The notes below the pieces were generated by a model. The model saw only the letters and a program-made list of their open reading frames with translations, had not been told where the DNA came from and searched no databases. Shown piece by piece: positions 9,878 through 20,045 of a stretch of DNA of 64,000 nucleotides. The position numbers and the translations under genes are program-made. The stretch's first letter is position 1. Each line of letters begins with the position of its first letter. Source of the DNA: Staphylococcus ratti (GTDB lineage: Bacteria; Bacillota; Bacilli; Staphylococcales; Staphylococcaceae); NCBI RefSeq assembly GCF_020883535.1, contig NZ_CP086654.1, positions 1,240,001 to 1,304,000 of the forward strand, read 5' to 3'.

Positions 9878-10423
9878 ATGTTTGAGAAACCTTTATACCT
9901 AGAAAAGCAACATTTCATCGATTATCTATTATTCCAATACCAATTTAAATCTCGCATTTCTGTTTGGATATTAAACTATATGAAAGTCAATGCACAACGT
10001 GTAAAACGCATCCACTTTGTAGATCGCATGATTGATGGACATCAGACATTGGAACTTGCGACTGAAAATAGCACACAACCTGCGATTCGTTTAAAGTTCA
10101 AAGGCGAAACGCTGATTAACTCAAATGAAATTTTTGATATTTTAATAAAAAGTAATGAAAACTTTGATATAAAAATTCATTTTTCACATGCACGTTATCA
10201 CGATGATCGATTAGAACATCTCATCTTACATCAACTACTTACCAATCAAGCAAATCAGCCTTATGTTGAAGATATTTTAAACATTCGATTAACTTCAACC
10301 TCATACCAATACCTCATTCATCTTTTGGAATCTCAGGTCGATTTGAGCTTGCAAATTAAAGATAAGCAAGCTTTTCGGTGGTATAGTCAGTTATTACGTT
10401 TACTTCAAAATGATAAGCATTGA
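9878..10423 (+). CDS. UPF0302 family protein, YpiB-like
   Basis: This 181-residue protein is rich in charged and aromatic residues and has no membrane segment. It resembles the UPF0302/YpiB family found in Bacillales next to the TPR gene ypiA, and the same neighbour order (aroA, TPR, this gene) is kept here. It starts 9 bases after the TPR gene with an AAGGTGA ribosome-binding site, so it is the last gene of the aro operon. Biochemical role is unknown. Confidence 0.8.
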   Translation: MFEKPLYLEKQHFIDYLLFQYQFKSRISVWILNYMKVNAQRVKRIHFVDRMIDGHQTLELATENSTQPAIRLKFKGETLINSNEIFDILIKSNENFDIKIHFSHARYHDDRLEHLILHQLLTNQANQPYVEDILNIRLTSTSYQYLIHLLESQVDLSLQIKDKQAFRWYSQLLRLLQNDKH

Positions 10424-10429
10424 AGCGCT

Positions 10430-10470
10430 AACGATATCCATTCATTTTTAAGTAAGCATAATATCGTTTT
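10430..10470 (+). terminator. possible terminator after the aro operon
   Basis: AACGATAT (10430-10437) pairs with ATATCGTT (10461-10468), followed by TT. The loop is long at 23 bases and the U-tract is short, so this is a weak call. The rest of the gap to 10694 has a TATAAT at 10523 but no gene that I can support. Confidence 0.4.
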
Positions 10471-10694
10471 ATAGCTTATGAAACTGGACACTGTATGTCT
10501 TTCATTAAATATGGTTTTACGCTATAATAATGATTACTTCAGTTTTATAAGGTTGTTAAATGAAAAATCTATAGTGTGCTCAATCACTTTTTAGTTGCCC
10601 ATAATACCAACGGTTGTAATAGTGCGCATCTCAGGCTAAAAAGTTTGACCATTATTAATCAACCACTTACAATAGTATTAAAGGAGTGAGCATA

Positions 10695-11390
10695 ATGTCT
10701 TTTATGTCTTTAATCATTTATTTTGTAATACTTATGATCCTCCCAATGTATGCGCAACATAAAGTTAAATCTAACTATGAAAAATACTCTCAAGTTAGAT
10801 CGACAAGCGGCAAGACGGGACGAGAAGTTGCATTAGAAATTTTACATGCAAACGGCATTTATGATGTAGAAGTTAAAGAAGGCGAGGGCTTTTTAACGGA
10901 CCATTACGATCCAAGTAAAAAAGTGGTCGTGTTGTCACCTTCAAACTATAATCGTCCAAGCGTCGCTGGAACAGCAATTGCTGCCCACGAAGTTGGTCAT
11001 GCAATTCAACATTATGAAGGTTATTTCTTCTTACGTTTTCGTTCTGCGTTAGTCCCTGTAGCTAATCTAGGTAGTTCTTTATCCTACTTATTAATTACAG
11101 CTGGTTTCATATTTTCAATGTTGCATATCGCATTTGGTTCAACCTTATTATGGATCGGAATATTCTTTATGGCGTTTGCCGTACTTTTCTCGATTATCAC
11201 ATTGCCAGTCGAGTTTGATGCAAGTAAGCGTGCAATGAATCAAATCCAACGCTTAAACATTGTAAATGAAAAAGAATACAAACATGCAGGCCGTGTTTTA
11301 CGTGCTGCAGCAATGACATACGTTGCCGCTACAGCGGTAGCAGTCGCTGAATTAGTAAGATTAATTCTTATCGCACGTTCTGAAGACTAA
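10695..11390 (+). CDS. membrane zinc metallopeptidase, YugP family
   Basis: The 231-residue integral membrane protein has an N-terminal membrane helix, a zinc-protease motif HEVGH at residues 98-102 (full context AAHEVGHAIQHYEGY), two or three central hydrophobic segments, and a C-terminal helix. PVEFDASKRA after the membrane segments is typical of the YugP family and supplies the likely third zinc ligand. An in-frame GTG at 10686 overlaps the AAGGAG ribosome-binding site, so the ATG at 10695 is chosen. Substrate is unknown. A terminator at 11402-11438 follows, so it looks monocistronic. Confidence 0.87.
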   Translation: MSFMSLIIYFVILMILPMYAQHKVKSNYEKYSQVRSTSGKTGREVALEILHANGIYDVEVKEGEGFLTDHYDPSKKVVVLSPSNYNRPSVAGTAIAAHEVGHAIQHYEGYFFLRFRSALVPVANLGSSLSYLLITAGFIFSMLHIAFGSTLLWIGIFFMAFAVLFSIITLPVEFDASKRAMNQIQRLNIVNEKEYKHAGRVLRAAAMTYVAATAVAVAELVRLILIARSED

Positions 11391-11401
11391 TCATAAGTTT
11401 T

Positions 11402-11438
11402 AACATCCATTCTTAATGAAAAGAGTGGGTGTTTTTTT
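11402..11438 (+). terminator. terminator after the YugP-type protease gene
   Basis: ACATCCATTCTT (11403-11414) pairs with AAGAGTGGGTGT (11421-11432), with two G-T pairs, followed by a run of T. Confidence 0.8.
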
Positions 11439-11538
11439 ACGTCTTTACTACTTTTCTTCATTCATAATGTTCAAACATTGCCGTTAACTGCTCCTTTCAT
11501 GTAAGATATAGATTAAGGTATTGAAAGGGTGCATTTAA

Positions 11539-11859
11539 ATGGAAAAATCAATGAAAATGATGCAACAAGAAGTAGATGACTATATTTCTCAATTTAAAGC
11601 AGGGTACTTTTCGCCACTTGCCAACCTAGCACGACTCACAGAAGAAGTAGGCGAACTTGCTCGAGAAATCAATCACTTTCATGGTGAAAAACAAAAGAAG
11701 TCAACAGAAGCAGCCAATACGATTGAAGCTGAGCTCGGTGATAACCTATTCGTGTTATTATGCTTAGCCAATTCTTTAAATATAGATATGACAGACAGTT
11801 TTAACCAAACAATGGAAAAGTTCAATCAGCGAGATAAAAATCGTTTTGAACGAAAATAA
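11539..11859 (+). CDS. MazG-like nucleotide pyrophosphohydrolase (YpjD type)
   Basis: The 106-residue protein has the all-alpha MazG fold signature: LTEEVGELAREI (ExxE) and AELGDNLFVLLCLANS (ExxD), which bind the Mg2+ ions used to split nucleoside triphosphates into monophosphate and pyrophosphate. It corresponds to B. subtilis YpjD, which also precedes the bshA-cca-birA genes. Start ATG at 11539 follows AAAGGGTG. It lies 20 bases before bshA and probably begins this operon. True substrate (canonical or damaged nucleotide) cannot be told from sequence. Confidence 0.88.
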   Translation: MEKSMKMMQQEVDDYISQFKAGYFSPLANLARLTEEVGELAREINHFHGEKQKKSTEAANTIEAELGDNLFVLLCLANSLNIDMTDSFNQTMEKFNQRDKNRFERK

Positions 11860-11879
11860 GCAATAAGGAGTGAGCCATT

Positions 11880-13016
11880 GTGAAAATCGGAATTACTTGT
11901 TACCCTTCAGTAGGTGGTTCTGGAATTATCGCAACTGAATTAGGTATTTTAATGGCTGAACGTGGTCATGAAGTTCACTTCATTACATCCAACATGCCTT
12001 TTCGCTTAAATAAACCGGTACCTAATATTACGTTTCATCAAGTAGATATTAACCAATATGCTGTATTCCAATATCCGCCATATGATATTTCTTTAAGTAC
12101 AAAAATCGCAAATGTAATTAATGAATATGATTTGGATATTTTACATATGCACTACGCCATTCCACATGCCATCTGTGGTATTTTGGCGCGTCAAATGTCA
12201 GGAAAAGATATTAAAATTATGACGACGTTACACGGCACAGATATTACAGTCTTAGGCTATGATCATGCATTACGTAACGCGATTAAATTTGGAATTGAGA
12301 AAAGTGATATCGTCACAAGTGTAAGCCAGTCTCTAAAAGAAGAAACGTATGATATCATTCAACCTAATAAAGAAATTATACCGATTTATAATTTTGTAAA
12401 AGAACAAGATTTTCCTATTGGGCGCCAACAAGATTTAAGAGCGAGTTATGGTATAGATAAGGATGAAAAAGTAATCATTCACGTCTCTAATTTTAGAAAA
12501 GTGAAACGTATAGATACGATTATTGACACATTTGCACGTATTCGACAAAATATGAAAGCTAAATTGTTATTGATTGGCGATGGTCCGGAATTGTTAGATA
12601 TGCGTCAACATGTTAAATCGCTTCACTTAACTGAAGATGTGCTTTTCTTAGGTAAACAGGACTGCATGAGTAATTTCTATCAAGTTTCAGATCTTGTTTT
12701 ACTAATGAGTGAAAAAGAAAGTTTTGGTCTAACATTATTAGAAGCGATGAATTCCGGCGTTCTCCCTATTGGCACACGTACAGGAGGCATACAAGAAGTC
12801 ATTAAGCATGAAGTAACAGGCTTTTTAGTAGATATCGGAGACTGTGATGCTGCAGCCAATTATGCTATTGAAATTCTCCAAGACGAAACCAAATATAAAC
12901 AAATGCAGTCAGTCATGTTAGAAGATATTCATGCGAGATTCCATTCCAAAAAAATTGCAGATCAATATGAATATTACTATGAAAAAATGTTAGGAGAATC
13001 AACGACAAATGTCTAA
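11880..13016 (+). CDS. bshA: N-acetyl-alpha-D-glucosaminyl L-malate synthase
   Basis: BshA is the GT4-family glycosyltransferase that joins UDP-GlcNAc to L-malate, the first step of bacillithiol synthesis. The 378-residue protein begins MKIGITCYPSVGGSG and has the nucleotide-sugar motif SEKESFGLTLLEAMNSG with EVI downstream. It uses a GTG start with AAGGAGTGAG upstream. The 3' end overlaps cca by 8 bases. The bacilliredoxin gene at 35787 in this window would act on the thiol made by this pathway. Confidence 0.95.
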   Translation: MKIGITCYPSVGGSGIIATELGILMAERGHEVHFITSNMPFRLNKPVPNITFHQVDINQYAVFQYPPYDISLSTKIANVINEYDLDILHMHYAIPHAICGILARQMSGKDIKIMTTLHGTDITVLGYDHALRNAIKFGIEKSDIVTSVSQSLKEETYDIIQPNKEIIPIYNFVKEQDFPIGRQQDLRASYGIDKDEKVIIHVSNFRKVKRIDTIIDTFARIRQNMKAKLLLIGDGPELLDMRQHVKSLHLTEDVLFLGKQDCMSNFYQVSDLVLLMSEKESFGLTLLEAMNSGVLPIGTRTGGIQEVIKHEVTGFLVDIGDCDAAANYAIEILQDETKYKQMQSVMLEDIHARFHSKKIADQYEYYYEKMLGESTTNV

Positions 13017-14211
13017 ATCAGCTTTTTATGACGCCATACCGATTATGGAGCATATTCAAAAGCACGGTTATACCGCTTACTTTGTAGGTGGGGCAGTACG
13101 TGATTTTTATCTTGCACGTGTGATAAATGATGTTGATATCGCAACCAGTGCTATGCCTAATGAAATTGAACAGTTGTTTGACCATACCATTCCTGTAGGA
13201 AAAGCACATGGCACGATTAATGTCGTTTGGAAGGGATGTAACTATGAAGTCACTACGTTCCGCACAGAAGATAACTATGAAGATCATCGCCGCCCAAGTC
13301 ATGTACATTTTGTAAGGTCATTATATGAAGATGTCGCACGTCGTGACTTTACGATTAATGCAATGGCAATGGATACAAAATTTGAGTTATACGATTATTT
13401 TAATGGTTTAGAAGATTTAAAAGCGCGTTGTATACGCACAGTAGGAAATCCCGTAGCACGCTTTTCTGAAGACGCCCTTCGAATAATACGAGGCTTACGT
13501 TTTCAATCTCAATTAGACTTTGATATTGAAACAAAGACATACGAGGCGATGAAGTCGTGTGCGAAAGATATTAAGTATTTATCTGTGGAACGTATTATGA
13601 CTGAATTTGAAAAATTGTTAAAAGGAAAAGGGATTGCAAAAGCTTTTAAGGTCTTGTTGCATCTCGATTTAATGGCACATATTCCTTACTTTAAAATGTT
13701 TAACTGGCAAAATGTGGAAATTAATACATCCATAACTTTAGCGCAGTTTTTAGCCTTTATTCACCTAATTGAAGGAAAAAAAGAAGGCCTTAACTCTTTA
13801 AAATTAAGTAATCAAACTTTAAAAGAAGCTGAAAAATTGTATCAAGCCGTTCAATCTTTACAAAGTATAACTTCCAAGTCATCTTTAACGATTTGGATAT
13901 ATGACTATGGTATAGAATGTGCTCAAACCATTTTAAATTTAAAAACACTTTTAGAATCGCATTCTATCCAATTACCTTCACCATTGGTCTTTAATTTCAA
14001 TACTATTAAAACAATTTCAGAACATTTACCTATATACTCTAGAAAAGATATGGATATCAATGGGAAAGTTTTAATAGATGAACTCCACCTTGGTCGTGGT
14101 CCGTGGCTCAAACACACGCTACGTGAAATTGAATGCGCTATCGTCACAAAAAAAGTACGTAATATACAAGCTGAAATTATAGAGTGGGTGAAATATAATG
14201 TCGAAATATAG
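13009..14211 (+). CDS. cca: CCA tRNA nucleotidyltransferase
   Basis: This enzyme adds or repairs the 3' CCA end of tRNAs. The 400-residue protein has the class II nucleotidyltransferase head GGAVRDFYL followed by the metal-binding NDVDIATSAMP, then RRDFTINAMAM and the neck motif RFSEDALRIIRGLRF. It overlaps bshA by 8 bases and birA by 14 bases, so translation in this block is tightly coupled. Confidence 0.95.
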   Translation: MSKSAFYDAIPIMEHIQKHGYTAYFVGGAVRDFYLARVINDVDIATSAMPNEIEQLFDHTIPVGKAHGTINVVWKGCNYEVTTFRTEDNYEDHRRPSHVHFVRSLYEDVARRDFTINAMAMDTKFELYDYFNGLEDLKARCIRTVGNPVARFSEDALRIIRGLRFQSQLDFDIETKTYEAMKSCAKDIKYLSVERIMTEFEKLLKGKGIAKAFKVLLHLDLMAHIPYFKMFNWQNVEINTSITLAQFLAFIHLIEGKKEGLNSLKLSNQTLKEAEKLYQAVQSLQSITSKSSLTIWIYDYGIECAQTILNLKTLLESHSIQLPSPLVFNFNTIKTISEHLPIYSRKDMDINGKVLIDELHLGRGPWLKHTLREIECAIVTKKVRNIQAEIIEWVKYNVEI

Positions 14212-15169
14212 AGAGCCAATATTAAAATTAATTACAGATGCGCGGCCAAACTATATTTCTGGCCAAGCCATTGCAGAAGAACTTAACATTTCACGAATGA
14301 CTGTGAAAAAGGTGATTGACCAACTTAAATCTGAAGATATTTCTATCGATTCTGTACATAATAAAGGACACCGACTCAATCATTTCCCTCAAAAATGGCA
14401 TGCAAGTGTAATCCGTTCCGTATTACAACATCAATCTTTATTTCAAACCGTTTATGCTTTTGACAGTGTAGGATCCACACAACTAGAAGCAAAGCATCGT
14501 TTAATCGAACATGACGAATCTATGTTAATTATTAGTGATGAGCAAATTGAAGGGCGTGGCCGTTTCAAAAGGCCTTGGCATTCTTCAAAAGGAAAGGGGT
14601 TATGGATGTCTCTTGTATTACGACCTTCGATTTCTTATTCCATGCTTACAACTTTTAATTTATTCATATCTCTAGCGATTCGTGATGCCATCCAAGAATA
14701 TGTGGATGAAGCAGTAAAAATCAAATGGCCTAATGATATTTACGTAGGCGAAAAGAAAATTTGTGGTTTTTTAACAGAAATGGTAGCCAATGCAGATGGC
14801 ATTGAAGCAGTCATTTGTGGTATAGGCATTAATATTAACCAAGACGAAACAGATTGGGATCAACAAACACGGAAAATTGCTACAAGTATTAAAATCCAAC
14901 GCAGTGAAGCTATTACCCGTTACTTTTTTTTAGAAACGTTAATCTCACATATACAAATGCGTTATACGCAATTTTTAAGCCAACCATTTACCTCAATAAA
15001 ACAAGAATATATTGCAGCATCTAACATATGGAATCGCAAATTACGTTTTACTGAAGGAGAACAGCAATTTTATGGTAAAGTGATTGAAATAGATGATTTA
15101 GGTTTCTTACATGTAGTTGATGAATCTGGTTCTATTCATCGTTTAATGAGCGCAGATATCGAATTATAA
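14198..15169 (+). CDS. birA: bifunctional biotin-protein ligase and biotin operon repressor
   Basis: The 323-residue protein has an N-terminal winged helix-turn-helix (ISGQAIAEELNISRMTVKKVIDQL, residues about 18-42), as in group II BirA proteins that also repress biotin genes. The catalytic domain carries GRGRFKRPWHSSKGKG, the biotinyl-adenylate loop, and IKWPNDIYVGEKKICGFLTE. The HTH suggests it is both ligase and repressor; no biotin gene or BirA operator was recognised in this window. It starts inside the 3' end of cca. Confidence 0.95.
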   Translation: MSKYREPILKLITDARPNYISGQAIAEELNISRMTVKKVIDQLKSEDISIDSVHNKGHRLNHFPQKWHASVIRSVLQHQSLFQTVYAFDSVGSTQLEAKHRLIEHDESMLIISDEQIEGRGRFKRPWHSSKGKGLWMSLVLRPSISYSMLTTFNLFISLAIRDAIQEYVDEAVKIKWPNDIYVGEKKICGFLTEMVANADGIEAVICGIGININQDETDWDQQTRKIATSIKIQRSEAITRYFFLETLISHIQMRYTQFLSQPFTSIKQEYIAASNIWNRKLRFTEGEQQFYGKVIEIDDLGFLHVVDESGSIHRLMSADIEL

Positions 15170-15187
15170 TAAGAAAGGAGGTAGGGC

Positions 15188-17872
15188 ATGTCAGAAACAC
15201 GTTATGCGATTGTCGATCTAGAAACAACAGGAAATCAAGTCGGTTATGACGAAATGATTCAAATAGGTATTTCTTTTGTTCAAAATAATCAAATTGTAGA
15301 CCAATATCATTCTATGATTAAAACTGATCTTGAAATCCCAACTTTTATTCAAGCTTTAACGTCCATCGAAAAAGATATGCTTACACAAGCACCGTATTTT
15401 AAAGATGTGGCACGAGAGATTTATCTCAAACTACAAGACTGTGTTTTCGTAGCACATAATGTTAATTTTGATTTGAATTTTCTTCAACACGCTTTTAAAC
15501 GGTGTCATATCGACTATCATCCTAAGCAAATTATCGATACGTTAGAATTGTTTAAGATTGCTTTTCCAATGGAGAAAAGTTATCAGTTGAGTGAATTAGC
15601 CGATTCAAAAGGAATCTCTTTAGAAAATGCGCATCGTGCAGATGAAGATGCACGTACTACTGCACAACTTATGATTGAAGCATTTAATCAATTTGAGCAA
15701 CTTCCATTAGAAACGATGAAGCAACTCTATTTTTTAAGTAAACACTTAAAGTTCCAACTCGATCATTATTTCTTTGATTTAGTGCGACAATCTAAAGCAC
15801 ATTCAGAAAAAACGCAGTATGCTCAATTTAACAATATCTTCTATAAACCTGTTGCAGATTTAAAGCAATCTCAGCTTCATTTTGAAGGAGATATTCAAAC
15901 TTTATACCAAACCATTATTGATGCTGCAGGTTATCAATATAGAAAAACCCAACTCTATATGGCTGAAACGATTTACAACCAAATTATGCATAATGAAAAA
16001 ACGTTAATCGAAGCAGATACTGGAAGTGGTAAGTCGCTTGCGTATCTTATTGCGGCCCTTATGTTTCATATTGAAACGGGCGAACACGTGATGATATCAA
16101 CGAATACGAAGCTACTACAAAATCAATTATTAACACATGACATTCCTATAATTAATCGCGCGCTCAATACACAACTTCATGCCCGTATGATTAAAAGCAA
16201 ACAAGATTACATTTCTCTTGGTCTTGTGGGGCAAATTTTAGAAGAAGAAACGCCCAATTATGAGGTCAACTTGTTAAAAATGCAGTTATTAATTTGGTTG
16301 CTCTCTACTGAAACAGGAGATATTCAAGAGCTCAATTTACGTGGAGGTCAAAAAATATATTTCAACCAAAAAGTTGAAACGTACATACCTGTAAAAAACG
16401 ATGTTCATTATTATCATCACATTAAACAAAATGCTCGTCGTATTCAAATTGGTGTAACCAATCACGCACACTTAATGTATTCGTCACCTAACGATACGAT
16501 TTACCAGTTATTTAATCACTGTATTATAGATGAAGCACATCGATTACCAGACTATGCTTTTGAAAGGGCAATCAAAGAAGTTGGTTACTCTGATATTAAA
16601 TATCAACTTGGATTAATAGGTAAAACTGAAAATGAAAAGCTATTACGTCAATTAGATGCACTAGAACAACGACGCATCACTGAAAAATTAGATATTCCAC
16701 CTATTGACATCTTTAATATTAAGCAAGATATTGACAAAATACATGACGAAAATGAAAAATTGTTTGATTGGCTATTCGAAGTCTCACACCAATCAAAAAT
16801 ATACGAAGATGAAAGTACGAAAACATTTTATGTTTACGACATGGACACATCTAAACTCAAGCAGCCTTTAAACCGCCTTATTCATCAAATTAATTATACA
16901 CTTGAAAATTTCAACAATATGAAACATAAAACGGTAAAGGCGATACGTAAACATTTGCTATATATTCGCGATATGATGAAACATTTTGAAGATGCCTTAC
17001 ATCAACAAGAACCTTTTTATATTTCATTAAAAAATACGCATCAAAAATCTACTTTAAAAATTCATATTAAAGAAACTAAAATCAAAACGATATTGACCGA
17101 AAAAGTGCTACAAAAATTTGACTCCATTACATTTGTTTCTGGTACATTAACTTTTAATGGCGCGTTTGACACCTATAAGCGATGGTTTAATAATGAAGCA
17201 TTCCATACATTTGTTATAAAAACGCCTGCGCAATCCGCACCTAAAGGTCATTTGTTTATTCCATCAGATATTGCGCGCTATGATTATCAAAATCATGATG
17301 ATTATGTACAATCCATCGTTTCATACATTATTGAATACGCAGAAGTCGTACAAGGTAAGTGTCTCGTTTTATTTACAAGTTATAAAATGTTATATGAAGT
17401 GATGTCTTATTTACAAGATATGGAAACACTTGAAGATTATGTCATTTTATCACAACAACCAAGCCAAAACTTTAAAATCGTACAACAATTCAATCATTTT
17501 GAAAAAGCGATTTTACTTGGAACAACAATGTTTTTTGAAGGCTTTGACTATCAAGCAAATGGTATTAAATGTGTTATGATTACAAAATTACCATTTATGA
17601 GCCAATACCACTCTAAGCCTGTTTTATTAAAAGATGAATTCGACAATATTTTCAAAGAATATGTGTTACCCGAAGCCGTTTCACGATTCAAACAAGGTCT
17701 TGGCCGATTACTGCGAAACGAAAAAGATCAAGGTGTCGTTGTTTCATTTGACAATCGATTAGTTAATCAACATTATAAGCACTTTTTTAATGAAACACTT
17801 CAACCTTTTCAACAACATCAAGGGACACTTAAAGAATTTGACAAACTATTAATAGAATTATTACCTAAATAA
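15188..17872 (+). CDS. dinG: DinG-family 3'-5' exonuclease/ATPase
   Basis: The 894-residue protein joins an N-terminal DnaQ-like exonuclease (AIVDLETTG with D10 and E12, then AHNVNFDLNFL and HRADEDARTT) to an XPD/DinG-type helicase domain with Walker A ADTGSGKS near residue 277 and DEAH near residue 447. There is no cluster of four cysteines between Walker A and DEAH, so the iron-sulfur cluster of E. coli DinG is absent. In S. aureus the homologue is reported to work as a nuclease rather than a helicase. The ribosome-binding site AAGGAGGT is strong. It follows birA closely in the operon. Confidence 0.92.
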   Translation: MSETRYAIVDLETTGNQVGYDEMIQIGISFVQNNQIVDQYHSMIKTDLEIPTFIQALTSIEKDMLTQAPYFKDVAREIYLKLQDCVFVAHNVNFDLNFLQHAFKRCHIDYHPKQIIDTLELFKIAFPMEKSYQLSELADSKGISLENAHRADEDARTTAQLMIEAFNQFEQLPLETMKQLYFLSKHLKFQLDHYFFDLVRQSKAHSEKTQYAQFNNIFYKPVADLKQSQLHFEGDIQTLYQTIIDAAGYQYRKTQLYMAETIYNQIMHNEKTLIEADTGSGKSLAYLIAALMFHIETGEHVMISTNTKLLQNQLLTHDIPIINRALNTQLHARMIKSKQDYISLGLVGQILEEETPNYEVNLLKMQLLIWLLSTETGDIQELNLRGGQKIYFNQKVETYIPVKNDVHYYHHIKQNARRIQIGVTNHAHLMYSSPNDTIYQLFNHCIIDEAHRLPDYAFERAIKEVGYSDIKYQLGLIGKTENEKLLRQLDALEQRRITEKLDIPPIDIFNIKQDIDKIHDENEKLFDWLFEVSHQSKIYEDESTKTFYVYDMDTSKLKQPLNRLIHQINYTLENFNNMKHKTVKAIRKHLLYIRDMMKHFEDALHQQEPFYISLKNTHQKSTLKIHIKETKIKTILTEKVLQKFDSITFVSGTLTFNGAFDTYKRWFNNEAFHTFVIKTPAQSAPKGHLFIPSDIARYDYQNHDDYVQSIVSYIIEYAEVVQGKCLVLFTSYKMLYEVMSYLQDMETLEDYVILSQQPSQNFKIVQQFNHFEKAILLGTTMFFEGFDYQANGIKCVMITKLPFMSQYHSKPVLLKDEFDNIFKEYVLPEAVSRFKQGLGRLLRNEKDQGVVVSFDNRLVNQHYKHFFNETLQPFQQHQGTLKEFDKLLIELLPK

Positions 17873-17974
17873 TCATTTTTATAATTTAGTATGTATGCCC
17901 TTACTGAGTATGTAGAAGTTATAAAGAAGTTTTGATAAAATAATAAAGAGTAAACATGTAAGAGGAGACTGGTT

Positions 17975-19267
17975 ATGAAAACAACGATTAAAGAAGCTAA
18001 GAAGTTTATAGGTCAAGAAGTTACTATAGGAGCTTGGCTTGCCAATAAGCGTTCAAGCGGTAAGATTGCATTCTTACAATTACGTGATGGTACAGGATTT
18101 ATGCAAGGTGTGGTCGTAAAAGCCGCAGTTGATGAGTCAACATTCCAACTTGCAAAATCAATCACTCAAGAAAGTTCCCTATATATTACAGGCGAAATCA
18201 CTGAAGATAATCGCTCTGATTTAGGTTATGAAATGCAAGTAAAGACGATTGAAGTCATCCAAGATGCCCATGATTATCCAATTACACCTAAAAATCATGG
18301 TACAGAGTTTTTAATGGACCATCGTCATTTATGGTTACGTTCTAAGAAACAACATGCTGTTATGAAAATTCGTAACGAAATTATCCGTGCTTCATATGAA
18401 TTTTTTAATATGAATGGCTTCACTAAAATCGATCCACCTATTCTTACAGCTAGTGCACCTGAAGGAACAAGTGAGCTTTTCCATACGAAATACTTTGATG
18501 AAGATGCCTTTTTAACTCAAAGTGGTCAACTTTATATGGAAGCAGCAGCAATGGCGCATGGCAAAGTATTTTCATTTGGACCTACTTTTCGTGCTGAAAA
18601 ATCAAAAACACGCCGTCATTTAATTGAATTTTGGATGATTGAACCAGAAATGGCTTTTATCACACACGAAGAAAGCTTAGAAATACAAGAACAGTATGTG
18701 TCTTTTGTTGTTCAATCCGTACTTAAACATTGTAAAATTGAACTTAAAACATTAGAACGGGACACATCTAAATTAGAAAAAGTCAATGCACCATTTCCAA
18801 GAATCTCTTATGATGATGCAATAGAATTTTTACACAAAGAAGGATTTGACGACATTGAATGGGGCGATGATTTTGGAGCCCCTCATGAGACAGCTATTGC
18901 GAATCATTATGATTTACCTGTATTCATTGTCAACTATCCTACAAAAATTAAACCGTTCTATATGGAGCCGAATCCAGAAAATCCCGATACTGTCTTATGT
19001 GCAGATTTAATTGCACCTGAAGGTTATGGCGAAATTATCGGGGGCTCAGAACGTATTAATGACTTGAAATTGTTAGAACAACGTATAGATGAACATCAAT
19101 TAGATCCACAAAGTTATCAATACTATCTCGATTTACGTAAATATGGTTCTGTGCCTCATAGCGGTTTTGGTCTTGGTTTAGAACGTACTGTAGCTTGGAT
19201 ATCCGGCGTAGAACACGTACGTGAAACAGCACCGTTCCCACGTTTATTAAATCGCTTATATCCATAG
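17975..19267 (+). CDS. asnS: asparaginyl-tRNA synthetase
   Basis: This class IIb aminoacyl-tRNA synthetase charges tRNA-Asn. Its 430 residues include the N-terminal OB-fold ([26 protein letters not shown]), motif 2 ([25 protein letters not shown]) and motif 3 ([15 protein letters not shown]). An AGAGGAGA lies before the ATG. The 102-base gap after dinG shows no T-box structure. A clear terminator follows at 19284-19326. Confidence 0.96.
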   Translation: MKTTIKEAKKFIGQEVTIGAWLANKRSSGKIAFLQLRDGTGFMQGVVVKAAVDESTFQLAKSITQESSLYITGEITEDNRSDLGYEMQVKTIEVIQDAHDYPITPKNHGTEFLMDHRHLWLRSKKQHAVMKIRNEIIRASYEFFNMNGFTKIDPPILTASAPEGTSELFHTKYFDEDAFLTQSGQLYMEAAAMAHGKVFSFGPTFRAEKSKTRRHLIEFWMIEPEMAFITHEESLEIQEQYVSFVVQSVLKHCKIELKTLERDTSKLEKVNAPFPRISYDDAIEFLHKEGFDDIEWGDDFGAPHETAIANHYDLPVFIVNYPTKIKPFYMEPNPENPDTVLCADLIAPEGYGEIIGGSERINDLKLLEQRIDEHQLDPQSYQYYLDLRKYGSVPHSGFGLGLERTVAWISGVEHVRETAPFPRLLNRLYP

Positions 19268-19283
19268 ACACTTTACTAACCGT

Positions 19284-19326
19284 AGACCAAGTCTCATTAT
19301 AATCATTAATTGAGCTTGGTCTTTTT
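19284..19326 (+). terminator. terminator after asnS
   Basis: AGACCAAG-x-CTCA (19284 onward) pairs with TGAGCTTGGTCT (19311-19322), followed by TTTT. It sits 16 bases after the asnS stop. Confidence 0.88.
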
Positions 19327-19352
19327 ATATCGCAATTGAAAGAGGTGACATA

Positions 19353-20045
19353 ATGAACGCCAGAGAACTTCAAATCCGCCCTGTAGTGATACGCTACGAG
19401 TTGCTGAATCATTACCAATCACTCGGTTTAAATGAAGCAGATTTAATAATACTCATAAAAATTTTACATGCTTATGACGTCTCTAACTTACAACCTTCAA
19501 TAGAAACACTCAAACAAGGCACAACGATGCAAGAAACAGAAATCACGATGATTATTCAAAAATTGATTCGCCTTGATTTGTTATCTATGAAAGTTCAAAA
19601 AAATAATGAAGGCAAATTTTCAGAGTTCATCAATTTAGATGGCTTCTTTAATCAATTTTCACAAATTTTAGCACAAGAGACACAATATCTTGAAAAAGAA
19701 GATGAAACGGCACATTTCAAACAACTCTTTACAAAAATCGAATCTGCTTTTGGTCGAGCACTATCTCCACTTGAAATCGAAACACTTTCACAATGGTTAG
19801 ATGTTGACCAATATCACTATCAACTTATTGAGGTTGCTATTGATGAAGCTATCAGTCATAATAAATTAAGCCTAAAGTATATTGATAGAATATTGCTAAA
19901 CTGGCAAAAAAATAATGTTACTTCAGTCGAAGACACAAAACCTATACGGGCAAAATTTAAAATACAATCACAACAAGGGCCGAAAAAAATCGAAAATTTC
20001 CCTAAGTTTGATTGGTTAAATGGGGAGTCACCAAATGGTAAGTAA
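19353..20045 (+). CDS. dnaD: DNA replication initiation protein DnaD
   Basis: DnaD helps load the replicative helicase in Firmicutes, with DnaA and DnaB. The 230-residue protein has the N-terminal winged-helix domain (residues about 1-100) and the C-terminal DnaB2/DnaD-like domain containing FGRALSPLEIETLSQWL and a YIDRILLNWQKNNV motif, close to the family YxxxI-x2-IL-x2-W pattern. It overlaps nth by 11 bases, the same dnaD-nth pairing as in Bacillus. Confidence 0.94.
   Translation: MNARELQIRPVVIRYELLNHYQSLGLNEADLIILIKILHAYDVSNLQPSIETLKQGTTMQETEITMIIQKLIRLDLLSMKVQKNNEGKFSEFINLDGFFNQFSQILAQETQYLEKEDETAHFKQLFTKIESAFGRALSPLEIETLSQWLDVDQYHYQLIEVAIDEAISHNKLSLKYIDRILLNWQKNNVTSVEDTKPIRAKFKIQSQQGPKKIENFPKFDWLNGESPNGK

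Noticed and set aside
10419-10432. cre-like GAAGCGCTAACG at the end of the UPF0302 gene
   Set aside because: It overlaps the stop codon, matches about 11 of 14 positions and has no promoter beside it.
10505-10690. Possible small RNA in the gap before the YugP-type protease gene
   Set aside because: There is a TATAAT at 10523 but no convincing -35, no strong stem and no terminator before the gene.
17873-17974. Possible T-box leader before asnS
   Set aside because: The gap is only 102 bases and lacks the T-box bulge sequence and an antiterminator/terminator pair.
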